A stretch of 64,000 nt of DNA from Granulicella sibirica (GTDB lineage Bacteria > Acidobacteriota > Terriglobia > Terriglobales > Acidobacteriaceae), in assembly GCF_004115155.1 (NCBI RefSeq), contig NZ_RDSM01000002.1, positions 62,001 through 126,000 of the forward strand, read 5' to 3'. The first letter of the stretch is position 1. Each line of letters opens with the position of its first letter. The position numbers and the translations under genes are program-made. Below are positions 17,619 through 25,947 of this stretch, piece by piece. The notes beneath the pieces are model-generated. The model was not told the DNA's origin. It did no database searches and worked only from the letters and a program-made list of their open reading frames with translations.

Positions 17619-18917
17619 CTAAATCTTCGGCGAGGAGGCCGCCGCGATCGGGAACAACTCCAGTCGAATCTTCCACTCCACGCTCTGGCCGGGTGCCACT
17701 TCCGCCATGCCCGTGTCTTCATGAGCTGGCCACCGGCCGAACGGATCGTCATAGTTCATCTGCGGCGAGATCGACACATAATCCGAGTTCGCCGGAGAAA
17801 ACACGTGAACCGCCTTGATCGTCGGAGTCAGCGCCGTAATCCTCAGCCCGAACCGCGCCGCCGGGTCCCGCAGCTCGATCATCGGGTGCATGTCGAGCGG
17901 TGCCTTCAGGTGCAGGAACGTGTCGTTCAGATCTAGCGTCCCCAATTCCGCCCCGTTTCGGGTGTTGAAGTCGTATTTCGTCCCCGTCACGGGCTTCAAC
18001 TCACCGTTCGGCATCCCACTCGTGCTGTCCCGGATGTCCGATCGAACGTCAGCGGGAATACGGAGCGTGGCCTTTTTCCGGTCGCCGCTCGGAATCAAAA
18101 ACCGCGGAGACCACCCAATCCCCACGGGAACCACGCTATCTCCCACATTCTTCACGTCAACCGTCAACTCGATCCACCGGCTGCTCAAGAGTGCCGAAAC
18201 CTTGGTCTCCGTCTTCGAGGGCCATCGTCCCCCAAAGTTGTCGGTCGCGTACGTCGCCGTCACCGACCCGCCATCCGGCATGGTATTCACACCGGCGTTA
18301 TTCGAGGGCACGTTCAGCAGCATGCCGCCATAGGCTACCGGTACCGCACTTTCAACCGTATTCGCCGGCAGGCTGAAGACCTGGTTCCGGAGGTTGACCG
18401 TCGCGCTCTTTCCATCCATGGACGTCAGCCCAGCCAGCCGCCCCGCCCACGGCAGAAGAAACGTCCCGCCGTCCGTCAGGTTCGCCGCCCCGGCATAATC
18501 TTCATCCACACCCGTCATGGCGTGCACCGCCCCCGCCACGTCCGTCGCCGCGAGCAGGTTAACCTCACCCTTTTCCGGCAGATATGCCGAGATCTGCAGC
18601 ACATCCATACCGCGCCCCGGCAGCAGCGTCGCCGACAGGAACTCCGGAAACAACCCACCCGGAACCGGCGACCGCGAAAGAACCACGGGATCCTGTCCCC
18701 CCGGACGCGGCGGCGACGCCTCCTGCTCTTCCGGCGTCGACAGATGCTCTTCTAACTTGTGAAGATGACCCTTGCCGCTCTCGAAATAAGCAACCGACGC
18801 GCCGACCACGAGCAGGCCAACGAGAATCCCCGTCACCATGCCGGATCGCATCAGGTTCTGTTTCCCGAAGCTCCCGAGTTTCCCTTCCAGGTTGCTCAGG
18901 AAGAGCTTCAAATACAT
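17619..18917 (-). CDS. Membrane-anchored aldose-1-epimerase-like protein
   Basis: 432 residues. An N-terminal transmembrane helix (MVTGILVGLLVVGASVAYF) is followed by a Pro/Glu-rich linker and then a galactose-mutarotase-like beta-sandwich. Recognisable parts are FLLPWAGRLAG near residue 155 and the C-terminal FSPANSDYVSISPQMNYDDP, the segment that in aldose 1-epimerases holds the catalytic region. Such enzymes interconvert alpha and beta anomers of sugars; an extracytoplasmic, membrane-tethered version could act on exported or incoming sugars. Substrate cannot be told from the sequence. I placed the start at the ATG (18917); an in-frame TTG at 18941 would add eight residues. Neither has a strong ribosome-binding site. 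Confidence 0.7.
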   Translation of the reverse strand: MYLKLFLSNLEGKLGSFGKQNLMRSGMVTGILVGLLVVGASVAYFESGKGHLHKLEEHLSTPEEQEASPPRPGGQDPVVLSRSPVPGGLFPEFLSATLLPGRGMDVLQISAYLPEKGEVNLLAATDVAGAVHAMTGVDEDYAGAANLTDGGTFLLPWAGRLAGLTSMDGKSATVNLRNQVFSLPANTVESAVPVAYGGMLLNVPSNNAGVNTMPDGGSVTATYATDNFGGRWPSKTETKVSALLSSRWIELTVDVKNVGDSVVPVGIGWSPRFLIPSGDRKKATLRIPADVRSDIRDSTSGMPNGELKPVTGTKYDFNTRNGAELGTLDLNDTFLHLKAPLDMHPMIELRDPAARFGLRITALTPTIKAVHVFSPANSDYVSISPQMNYDDPFGRWPAHEDTGMAEVAPGQSVEWKIRLELFPIAAASSPKI

Positions 18918-19110
18918 TCTGCTAAGTCTGGGATCTTCCAATAGAGCCGCCGCGATGGATTACCGTACGCCACATTCTATCGGAAAGAACCCTAAGCCCG
19001 GCTGAAGGTCGCGGGCAACCCACTCGGAGAGACAAGCCAATTCGATAGAACAAGATAAGGGCACTACGCTCAACTAAAGCTTCCGGATCTGGAAAGGGTC
19101 CGCTCACGTG

Positions 19111-20193
19111 CTACGAGGTATAAGTTCTTCCCAGTCCCAGCGCCGCCAATCCCTTTCGGTACGTAATGGAGCTCCGATCCGCCGGAAAGTGAGCCTCCGC
19201 ATGCAGGTCGAGCGGCAGATCCTCCGGATACTGCTGCTCCACAATCGCGATGTCCTCCGCGAACACCTGGTAGTTGAAGTCCAGCGTCGCCTGCACCGGC
19301 GAGTCCTTGTCGAAGTTCCGGCAGATCGGCACAAACAGCTTCGTCTTCCGCGCCGACACCGGCGAAGCCAAGTTCAAAATATGTAGCTTCCCCCCACCCG
19401 GAAACGTCACCGTCAGCTTCGCCGTGAACGGCAGAAACACCTCGAACCTCCGGTGCCACATAAACCCCGGCGGATTCAAATGCTTGAACTCATGCGAGTA
19501 GTTGCTCACCGTGCTGATATAGTCCGCCACAAACCCGTCAGCCTTCTTCGTGACCACGTAGTCCGGCACCACCGCGTTGTCCGACTCCCCAAAGCTCTCC
19601 ACATGCACGAACGCAAAGTGGCTGACATCCAGGAAGCCCTCCACCTGCCGCCCCGCCGCCGCGTTGATCGACACTGCCTCCGGCAGCACCTGGACATAGT
19701 CCTTGTCGAACCACTCCTCCAACTCCGGAAGCGGCCTCTCTCCCTCATCGACCAGCCGAACCCACACCAGCCCATATCGTTCCTGCGCCGAAAACATATG
19801 CAGCCGCAGCCGTGGCGAGATCGCCCCATTCGGATGTGCCGGGATGCAAACACATCGCCCATCCGGCGCATATCGCAGCCCATGGTACCGGCAGATAATC
19901 TCGTTGCCCTCGACGAACCCCATGCTCAGCGGAACCCCGCGATGAAAGCAGATGTCCTTCGCCGCCGTGATGGTCCCGTCCGTCAACCGGTACAGAACCA
20001 CCCGCTCGTCCAGCAGCTTGGCCGCGTACGGCTTGTCCGTAATCTCATGCGAGAACGCAACCGGGTACCAGAAAGGTGCGAGCGCCCGCCAGTCCGCCTC
20101 AGGAAACGTGCACTCCCGGGGCAGCGGAACCGCGTTGAGAGCTGCCGGTGCCGTCAACTCAGAGCTCGGGACAAAGGATGTCAGGGGTTCCAT
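19111..20193 (-). CDS. Rieske [2Fe-2S] aromatic-ring-type oxygenase
   Basis: A 360-residue oxygenase alpha subunit. The Rieske centre is complete: CFHRG and, about 18 residues on, CRYHG (about residues 81-106). A catalytic-domain non-heme iron motif follows at DVSHFAFVH (about residue 175), giving the two histidines expected near the 2-His-1-carboxylate site. The FWYPVAFSHEI opening resembles oxygenases of the phenoxybenzoate / pheophorbide-oxygenase group. It hydroxylates or demethylates an unidentified substrate and needs a reductase partner, which is not encoded nearby. It follows msrB in the same direction, with about 45 bp between them. Confidence 0.85.
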   Translation of the reverse strand: MEPLTSFVPSSELTAPAALNAVPLPRECTFPEADWRALAPFWYPVAFSHEITDKPYAAKLLDERVVLYRLTDGTITAAKDICFHRGVPLSMGFVEGNEIICRYHGLRYAPDGRCVCIPAHPNGAISPRLRLHMFSAQERYGLVWVRLVDEGERPLPELEEWFDKDYVQVLPEAVSINAAAGRQVEGFLDVSHFAFVHVESFGESDNAVVPDYVVTKKADGFVADYISTVSNYSHEFKHLNPPGFMWHRRFEVFLPFTAKLTVTFPGGGKLHILNLASPVSARKTKLFVPICRNFDKDSPVQATLDFNYQVFAEDIAIVEQQYPEDLPLDLHAEAHFPADRSSITYRKGLAALGLGRTYTS

Positions 20194-20238
20194 GACCCAT
20201 TATGGTCTGGGACGAAGAAATCCATCAACCAAAACCGC

Positions 20239-20856
20239 TTAGGCAAGTTTGACGAAGTGCATCGCGGCCGAGTTCATGCAGTACCGCAGCCCTGTCGGAC
20301 GCGGACCATCATCGAACACATGCCCAAGATGCGCGTCGCACTCCCGGCAGGAGATCTCCGTCCGCGCCATGCCGAGGCTCCGGTCCGTCGTCTCGACGAC
20401 GTTCTCCTTGGCGATCGGCTGCCAGAAGCTCGGCCATCCCGTTCCGGATTCGAACTTCGTCTCGGAACTGAACAACGCGTTATCGCAGCACACGCACCGG
20501 AAGATCCCCCGCGCATGCAGGTCCCACGTGTCACCGCTGTACGGACGCTCGGTTCCAGCATTCCGCGTCACGTCGAACGAGATCGGCGAAAGCTGCTTCT
20601 GCCAATCCGCGTCCGGCTTCACGACATGCGGAACGACGGCCTTCCCCGTAGGCTTGCCGTCTGCGCCGAAGTTGACGATCGTCACCGTCGCCGGTCCGTC
20701 GCCTCTGCGGTCATGCGCCGACGCCACTCCCGGAAGGCGCGCCGACCAGAGCGCGACCGCGCCAAGAACCCCGGCGGTCGTAAACAGGAACGCCCTTCGC
20801 GTCGAACCTGTAGTGTGGCTTCCACCATTTGCATCGAAATCGTTCCGGTTCATCAT
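20239..20856 (-). CDS. msrB: Exported peptide-methionine (R)-S-oxide reductase
   Basis: Repairs methionine-R-sulfoxide in proteins, here predicted outside the cytoplasm. The N-terminus is Tat-like (STRRAFLFTTAGVLGAVALW). The catalytic domain shows the structural zinc cysteines (CVCCDNALF; CRECDAHLGHVF), the GTGWPSFWQP substrate loop and the catalytic cysteine in GLRYCMNSAAMHF near the C-terminus. At 205 residues, all MsrB elements are present with about 60 extra residues for export. It could protect envelope proteins from oxidation. It is upstream of the Rieske gene and divergent from the dGTPase-like gene. Confidence 0.93.
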   Translation of the reverse strand: MMNRNDFDANGGSHTTGSTRRAFLFTTAGVLGAVALWSARLPGVASAHDRRGDGPATVTIVNFGADGKPTGKAVVPHVVKPDADWQKQLSPISFDVTRNAGTERPYSGDTWDLHARGIFRCVCCDNALFSSETKFESGTGWPSFWQPIAKENVVETTDRSLGMARTEISCRECDAHLGHVFDDGPRPTGLRYCMNSAAMHFVKLA

Positions 20857-20973
20857 CGGGTTGCTCCTAATTCTTTTAACGCTCCACCGGATGAGACAGA
20901 TTTCCTTCCCTTAGGTTACAGATCGGGAACCGTCACTGGAGGATATTTCCGCTATCCCGTACGATGGACCCTG

Positions 20974-22131
20974 ATGACCGATGGCGATCTACGTGCATGC
21001 AAAGTCACTGAAGGTAGCGGAAACGTGCTTCTCGAGCGCGTCTACCCCGCGCCCGGGCACGCATCCCTCACCGCCTTCCAGCGTGACCGCGACCGCATCG
21101 TCCAGGCCCGGGCCTTCCGGCGCCTCGCCGGCAAGACCCAGGTCTTCACCTCCCGCGCCTCCGACCACTTCCGCTCTCGCCTCACCCACACCATCGAAGT
21201 CGCGCAGATCGCCCGCAACGTCGCCTCCGCGCTCGGTCTGAACGAAGACCTCGCCGAGACCCTCGCTCTCGTCCACGACATCGGCCATCCGCCGTTCGGC
21301 CACGCCGGCGAACGCGCCCTCGACGCCTGCCTCCAGCGCCACGGCCTCCGCTTCGACCACAACCTGCACGCCCTCCGCATCGTCGAGCACTTCGAGCAGC
21401 GCTACGCCGCGCATCGCGGCCTCAACCTCACCCTCGGCGTCCGCGAAGGCATCGTCAAGCACTCCCGAGACTACGACTCTGTCACACACCCTGAGCTCTC
21501 CTCCTACTTTCTTGACCAGAGCCCGCCCCTCGAAGCCCAGTTGATCGACCTCGCCGACGAGATCGCCTACCTCACCGCGGACCTCGACGACGGCGTCGAA
21601 TCCGGCCTCCTCGAGATCAACCACATCCGCAGCCAGGTCAGCATCCTCGCCCGCTGCTACGAGGTGGTGGAGCGTGAGCACACCGGTGTCGAAGAGAAGT
21701 TCCTCTTCAATGAAGCCCTGCAGCTCATGCAGAACACCCTTATCGACGACCTCATCCGCACCACCCGCCAGGGAGCCGAGGCAATCGGGGCGAAGTCGCT
21801 CGCGGACATCCGCAACCACCCGCAGCGCCTCTCCGTCTTCTCCCCGCAAGCCGAAAGCGAGCGCCTGGAAGAAAAGCGCTACCTCTACAACACCCTCTAC
21901 TCCTGCCCCGCTCTCACCCTCGAGCACGATAAGGCGGAAGAGGTCGTGACCAAGCTCTTTGACTTCTGGATGGAAAACCTGGAAGAGCTGCCGCAGGGCT
22001 ACATCGACGAGGTCGAATCCGAAGGCCACGCCCGCGTCGTCGCCGACTACATCGCCGGCATGACCGACAGCTTCATCCTCCAGCAGTACGTCGGCGTCAA
22101 ACGCATGGTCAAACCCGGCACCCGCCGCTAA
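20974..22131 (+). CDS. dgt: dGTP triphosphohydrolase-like HD protein
   Basis: HD-superfamily nucleotide hydrolase of the dGTPase type, which removes triphosphate from dNTPs. The 385-residue protein has the family start region (FQRDRDRIVQARAFRRLAGK), then the HD-site residues in FRSRLTHTIEVAQIARN and LALVHDIGHPPFGHAGE, a DLADEIAYLTADLDDG helix that provides the last metal-ligand aspartate, and the usual YLYNTLYSCP segment near the end. The reading frame is open far upstream, but the coding signal begins at the ATG at 20974; everything before it is antisense to msrB and the Rieske gene. Transcribed alone. Confidence 0.92.
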   Translation: MTDGDLRACKVTEGSGNVLLERVYPAPGHASLTAFQRDRDRIVQARAFRRLAGKTQVFTSRASDHFRSRLTHTIEVAQIARNVASALGLNEDLAETLALVHDIGHPPFGHAGERALDACLQRHGLRFDHNLHALRIVEHFEQRYAAHRGLNLTLGVREGIVKHSRDYDSVTHPELSSYFLDQSPPLEAQLIDLADEIAYLTADLDDGVESGLLEINHIRSQVSILARCYEVVEREHTGVEEKFLFNEALQLMQNTLIDDLIRTTRQGAEAIGAKSLADIRNHPQRLSVFSPQAESERLEEKRYLYNTLYSCPALTLEHDKAEEVVTKLFDFWMENLEELPQGYIDEVESEGHARVVADYIAGMTDSFILQQYVGVKRMVKPGTRR

Positions 22132-22156
22132 CCTTTGCCTTTGCCTTGCTTGTTGC

Positions 22157-22180
22157 CATTCCCGAAGGGAATCTGCGTCT
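22157..22180 (+). repeat. Dispersed repeat B, copy 2 (forward)
   Basis: CATTCCCGAAGGGAATCTGC followed by GTCT, the element with the palindromic TTCCCGAAGGGAA core, just after the dGTPase-like gene. A small ACGCC-AAA-GGCGT hairpin follows at about 22200. Confidence 0.85.
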
Positions 22181-22259
22181 GCCCATATTGACGGTCTAAC
22201 GCCAAAGGCGTACGTTTAGCGGCGCGAGCCTATCTTCCGGTTAGAGGAGACACGAGCGC

Positions 22260-23219
22260 GTGACGAACCGTCTTTTCTTTTCTTGTCTGCTGACCCTTTC
22301 CGTAACCGGCTGGGCACAGACTGCCTCGCAGCCGCCTGCCTCGACTGACGAGCCGATCACCACGCTCAAGGTCGCGACCCGCGTCGTCGAGATCTCCGCA
22401 GTGGTCAAAAGCAAGGATGGCGAGCCTCGGGGAGGCATGACCAAGGACGACTTCGTCCTCAAGCAGGATGGCAGGGAAGAGCCCATCCACTATTTCTCGC
22501 AGGGCTCGGAGCTTCCTCTCACCCTTGCCCTCATGGTCGACACGAGCGGAAGCCAGCGCACATTCATCGGCGACGAATCCCTCGCCAGCGACGTCTTCTT
22601 CGAAACCATGCTTGGCCGCAGGGAAGACCGAGCGATGCTCGTGCAGTTCGACAACAGCATTCTCCAATTGAAGAGCCTGACGAGCTCCGCGAACGCCCTG
22701 CATCTCGCCCTCTCCGGCCTCAGCTCTCATGCCTCCGCCGTCGGCGGAACCCTGCTCAACGATGCAGTCTACATCGTCGCCAAGGAGGTCCTTGCCAGGG
22801 AGACCGGACGCAAGGCGATGGTGATTCTCACCGATGGCGGCGACAACGGAAGCCGTAAGACAGTCGAACAGGCGATCGAGCAGGCTCAGCGCGGCGACAT
22901 CCAGATCTACTCCATCCTCTACAGCGCCAGGGACGTTGCCAACGGCTACGGTATCTCGCGCCCACCCGGAACTGACAACGGAAAAGCCATTCTGCAGAAG
23001 CTTTCCGAAAGCACAGGCGGTCGCGTCTTTACTGTCAGTCACTCGATAAGCCTGCGCGAGATCTTCGCTGAAATCGGCCAGGACCTGCGCTTGCAGTACG
23101 AGGTCGGCTACACCCCGCCACCAGACCTTCAGCCCAACAGCTATCACAAGCTGGAACTGCGAGCGAAGGACAAGAAACTAAGCGTCCAGGCCCGAAAAGG
23201 CTTTTTCGCCCAACCCTGA
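22260..23219 (+). CDS. Secreted VWFA-domain protein (acidobacterial type)
   Basis: A 319-residue exported protein with signal peptide (MTNRLFFSCLLTLSVTGWAQ). After a short beta domain (VVEISAVVKSKDGEPRGGMT, KDDFVLKQDG) comes a von Willebrand A domain with MIDAS motif DTSGSQ (about residue 94) and the downstream VILTDGGDN. The layout matches the VWFA-related family that is expanded in acidobacteria. Such domains bind ligands through a divalent cation; the partner is unknown. The start is a GTG with AGGAG about 11 bp upstream. No obvious operon partner. It ends at a convergent gap that contains repeats B and C. Confidence 0.85.
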   Translation: MTNRLFFSCLLTLSVTGWAQTASQPPASTDEPITTLKVATRVVEISAVVKSKDGEPRGGMTKDDFVLKQDGREEPIHYFSQGSELPLTLALMVDTSGSQRTFIGDESLASDVFFETMLGRREDRAMLVQFDNSILQLKSLTSSANALHLALSGLSSHASAVGGTLLNDAVYIVAKEVLARETGRKAMVILTDGGDNGSRKTVEQAIEQAQRGDIQIYSILYSARDVANGYGISRPPGTDNGKAILQKLSESTGGRVFTVSHSISLREIFAEIGQDLRLQYEVGYTPPPDLQPNSYHKLELRAKDKKLSVQARKGFFAQP

Positions 23220-23250
23220 GGGCGGAGAGTTGCCGTTGCCCTTTGGTTGT

Positions 23251-23275
23251 CATTCCCGAAAGGGAGTCTGGGTTT
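23251..23275 (+). repeat. Dispersed repeat B, copy 3 (forward)
   Basis: CATTCCCGAAAGGGAGTCTG and a T-rich tail, a slightly diverged repeat B. It lies about 80 bp before repeat C copy 1, the same B-then-C order seen in inverted form at 34724-35094. Confidence 0.75.
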
Positions 23276-23330
23276 TCTCTTGCCCTTGCGGTCACCGGCG
23301 AAGCCCATCTCACCCACCGATAAAAAGAAA

Positions 23331-23620
23331 ATTCTTCAAATTCTGGGCCAAAAACGCATGTCAAGCCCCTAAACACCGTAACCCCAACAAAACAAAGCGA
23401 AAAGCCCCTGTCCTTTTAGTTACGGTTAATCTTCTACACTTAAATAAGTGGAAGCAGAGTCGTCCCCAGGGACAAAAAAGGCTCTCATCGACAGCTAAGT
23501 CTTTTCGTGTCTAATATTTAGCCGCAACTCCTTTGATATCTTATATTTGCAGGAGATGGAATCCTGTAAGTATATGACAGAAAAAGACTTACGCCCCGGC
23601 TATGGGGAGGGGGGTGGCCC
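23331..23620 (+). repeat. Long intergenic repeat C, copy 1
   Basis: About 290 bp filling the convergent gap after the VWFA gene; no ORF is credible here. Blocks shared with the reverse complement of 34724-35010 include GTCAAGCCCC, CAAAGCGAAAAG, GTCCTTTTAGTT, GCTAAGTC, CTAATATTTAGCCG, AAAAGACTT and GGCTATGGG(G)AGGGGGGT. The blocks keep the same order while the spacers differ. The G-rich end abuts the stop codon of the minus-strand gene at 23621. Confidence 0.7.
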
Positions 23621-24475
23621 TTAGGAACGTGCGAACTGCGACTCCATCGGAGCCTGGTAGCTCACCGCAAGATGCGGAGTCTCTACCCTCTGGTTCAGCC
23701 GATGCCGGGAAGTGAGACAGGCCTCCAGAACACCCGACGTCAGAAGCGTCCGCTGCACAGGATATGGCGCAGCCTTCGTAACGAACATCTGCTCGATCTT
23801 CGCCGCGAGGCACGCCGAGTACGTCTGGTTCGGATTCGGGGTCGTGAAGAACTGCGTCGAGACCGTGCCATGATCCGCGACGCGCACCGAGATGTTGAAG
23901 TCGCGAACCGCACCGTTGAGCATCAGCAGCGTCGCTCGCGTGCCGTCGTTGTACTCGATGCAGTAAGCAAAGGGATCCTTCACCAGTTGCGGCAGAATTC
24001 CCTCGACGGTCAGATCCTGCGGCCGTCCATCGAGCACGCTCAGCCCCAACGGCGTGTCACTGCGTGAAAGCGCCGAGCTGAGCAGGTCCTTCGACCAGCG
24101 GCCAGCGCTCGCCGCCGCCCAGACGTCGTCGCCTTCGAGCATCTGTGTGTTGCTGATCGGGTAGGTGCCGTGCTCGGCGACGACGACCACTCCATCGACG
24201 GCGAGCTTGCCTGTGCCTAGAGTCAGCGCGTCGGCGATCGTCGGGCAGATCTTCATGGTGGGATGGCGATCCGCGCGCTCCTGGAAGATGTCTCCCTCAC
24301 CATGCTGATCGACGAAGAGTGAGACGACGTCCATCTCGGGGCGGTGATAAACGCCTTTCCATCCGTAGCCATCAAGGAGGCGGTCGACGACGTGCTGCGG
24401 ATGCAGGTACTTCTTGTACGCTGTCGTGATGGCGGCGAGACGTGGCCGCTTTGGAGGTGTCCCGCTCAATGCCAT
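23621..24475 (-). CDS. Conserved hypothetical protein, possibly internally shortened
   Basis: The 284-residue protein opens PPKRPRLAAITTAYKKYLHP and has GYGWKGVYHRPEMDVVSLFVDQ, then TMKICPTIADALTLGTGKLAVDG. The second half has WSKDLLSSALSRSDTPLG, VKDPFAYCIEYNDG and YPVQRTLLTSGVLEACL. I recognise this as a conserved family of acidobacteria and planctomycetes that usually has about 400 residues. Here a stretch of roughly 100 residues seems to be absent between HGTYPISNTQ and MLEGDDVWAA, judged from memory of the family. Function unknown; the first half resembles a sugar-dehydrogenase-like Rossmann region. ATG at 24475 with GGAG 6 bp upstream was chosen. Divergent from the M19 dipeptidase. Confidence 0.65.
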   Translation of the reverse strand: MALSGTPPKRPRLAAITTAYKKYLHPQHVVDRLLDGYGWKGVYHRPEMDVVSLFVDQHGEGDIFQERADRHPTMKICPTIADALTLGTGKLAVDGVVVVAEHGTYPISNTQMLEGDDVWAAASAGRWSKDLLSSALSRSDTPLGLSVLDGRPQDLTVEGILPQLVKDPFAYCIEYNDGTRATLLMLNGAVRDFNISVRVADHGTVSTQFFTTPNPNQTYSACLAAKIEQMFVTKAAPYPVQRTLLTSGVLEACLTSRHRLNQRVETPHLAVSYQAPMESQFARS

Positions 24476-24620
24476 GCAGAGCTCCTTCGATCTTGTATGG
24501 ACTCTTTTGGACTGGATACTTCGCGGAATATAGCAAGATGCGCGTAGTGGCATACTCAGGTAAACATCGTGGCTGACTGGAGTTAGGACATATGGACTAT
24601 AAGGACAAAGGGAAGATCGC

Positions 24621-25874
24621 ATGCTGACACGACGCCGATTTCTCGGATATGCCGCACTGGCTCCAGCAGCGCTGCATCCCTCGCTGTGGGCCCAGGTTGC
24701 ATCGCAGTCGACCACCGATCTTCCTGCGCCCGTGATCTCCGCGAAGGCACTGGCAATTCATAAGCGAGCGCTTGTATTTGACGGACACGTTCACGCGCTT
24801 GACCGAGAGTTCTACCACGGTGGCAGCATGGGCACACGCAGCCCCGTAGGCCAGTGGGACCTGGTTCGCGCGCGTGAGGGTGGAGTTGGCGCCTTCTTTC
24901 TCTCGGTCTTCATTCCCGAGGAGTACTACCCGAGCCGCTTCGAGACCAAGCAGGCCTTTCGGCGCGTGGACCATGCTCTGCGCCAACTGGAGATGAATCG
25001 CGACCAGGTTGAGCTTGCGCTGAATGCGGATGACATCGAACGCATTCGCGCCAAGGGGAAGCTTGCGGCGGTTCTCGATATCGAAGGAAGCTATGACCTC
25101 GATGGCGACCTGGGTGTCCTGCGCGATCTTTACCAGCTTGGCGTGCGGTCGGCCCAGCTGTCGGCGCATAACTGGGACCAGAACTATGCGGACGCGTGCT
25201 GCTCGCCACCGAAGTGGAATGGCTTGAATGAACATGGGCGCGACCTGATCCGCGAGATGAACCGGCTGGGGATGGTGATTAACGTGTCGCACTCGTCTGA
25301 CCAGACGATTTCGCAGGCGATCGAGCTAAGTGATGTCCCGATCGTCTCCACGCATCATGGGCTCAGGGCCATCAATGATATTCCGCGCAACATGCCCGAT
25401 AACCTGCTGAAGAAGCTGGCGGCCAAGGGTGGGGTCATGGGATTTCAGATCGGCAGCGAGTTTGCGTACCCGCGTGAGTATGCGTGGCTGACTGAGCATC
25501 GGCATAAAACGTTCTGGGATACGACGAGCATTCCGGATCGGGTGAAGGGGAAGACGATCTACGAGGTTGACGAGCTTGTTGCGCCGCAGTTTCCGATGCT
25601 TGGGGCGCAGGTTCCGGAGTCGGTTCAGATGGCGGTCGATGACTGGGTCGCGGTTGTCGACAGGGCGATTCAGCTTGTGGGCGAAGATCATATCTCGATC
25701 GGCTCAGACTTTGATGGTGGACCGACCCTTGCCAAGGGGATGCGGGATGTTCGTGACCTCCCGATGATCACCGACGCGATGCTACGACGCGGCTACTCGG
25801 AGGAGCGGATCGATAAGTTCTGGGGCGGCAACCTTCTGCGCGTTTTCAAGCAGATAACGCAAACACGCGGATGA
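24621..25874 (+). CDS. Tat-exported M19 family membrane-dipeptidase-like hydrolase
   Basis: Zinc dipeptidase of the renal-dipeptidase (M19) family, 417 residues. The N-terminus (MLTRRRFLGYAALAPAAL) is a Tat signal. Metal-binding elements are visible in order: FDGHVHALDRE (HxH), AAVLDIEGSYDL (bridging Glu), INVSHSSDQT, VSTHHGLRAI and the C-terminal GSDFDGG. The family hydrolyses dipeptides, often with D-residues, so a role in peptide or cell-wall-fragment scavenging in the periplasm is likely. The 145-bp region upstream is shared with the divergent gene at 24475. Confidence 0.9.
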   Translation: MLTRRRFLGYAALAPAALHPSLWAQVASQSTTDLPAPVISAKALAIHKRALVFDGHVHALDREFYHGGSMGTRSPVGQWDLVRAREGGVGAFFLSVFIPEEYYPSRFETKQAFRRVDHALRQLEMNRDQVELALNADDIERIRAKGKLAAVLDIEGSYDLDGDLGVLRDLYQLGVRSAQLSAHNWDQNYADACCSPPKWNGLNEHGRDLIREMNRLGMVINVSHSSDQTISQAIELSDVPIVSTHHGLRAINDIPRNMPDNLLKKLAAKGGVMGFQIGSEFAYPREYAWLTEHRHKTFWDTTSIPDRVKGKTIYEVDELVAPQFPMLGAQVPESVQMAVDDWVAVVDRAIQLVGEDHISIGSDFDGGPTLAKGMRDVRDLPMITDAMLRRGYSEERIDKFWGGNLLRVFKQITQTRG

Positions 25875-25947
25875 CTCGTCCGTGCGAGAGCGGAGAGCAC
25901 GAATATACTGGGCGTGCCGGCTATCTCCTCCGCGACAAGGTTTTCCT

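Noticed and set aside
15909..17936. 675-codon open frame antisense to tig
   Set aside because: Leu/Arg/His-rich shadow of a high-GC gene with no recognisable domain; trigger factor on the other strand is certain.
19453..20973. Upstream part of an 892-codon open frame that ends at 22131
   Set aside because: It is antisense to msrB and the Rieske oxygenase gene, has Arg/Pro-rich nonsense composition, and family similarity begins only at 20974.
23331..23620. Possible CRISPR or phage remnant in the long gap
   Set aside because: No regularly spaced direct repeats and no phage-like gene; the blocks match an inverted intergenic repeat instead.
24516..24620. sigma-70-type promoter for the M19 dipeptidase
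   Set aside because: Several weak -10-like boxes but no supported -35/-10 pair; not worth listing.
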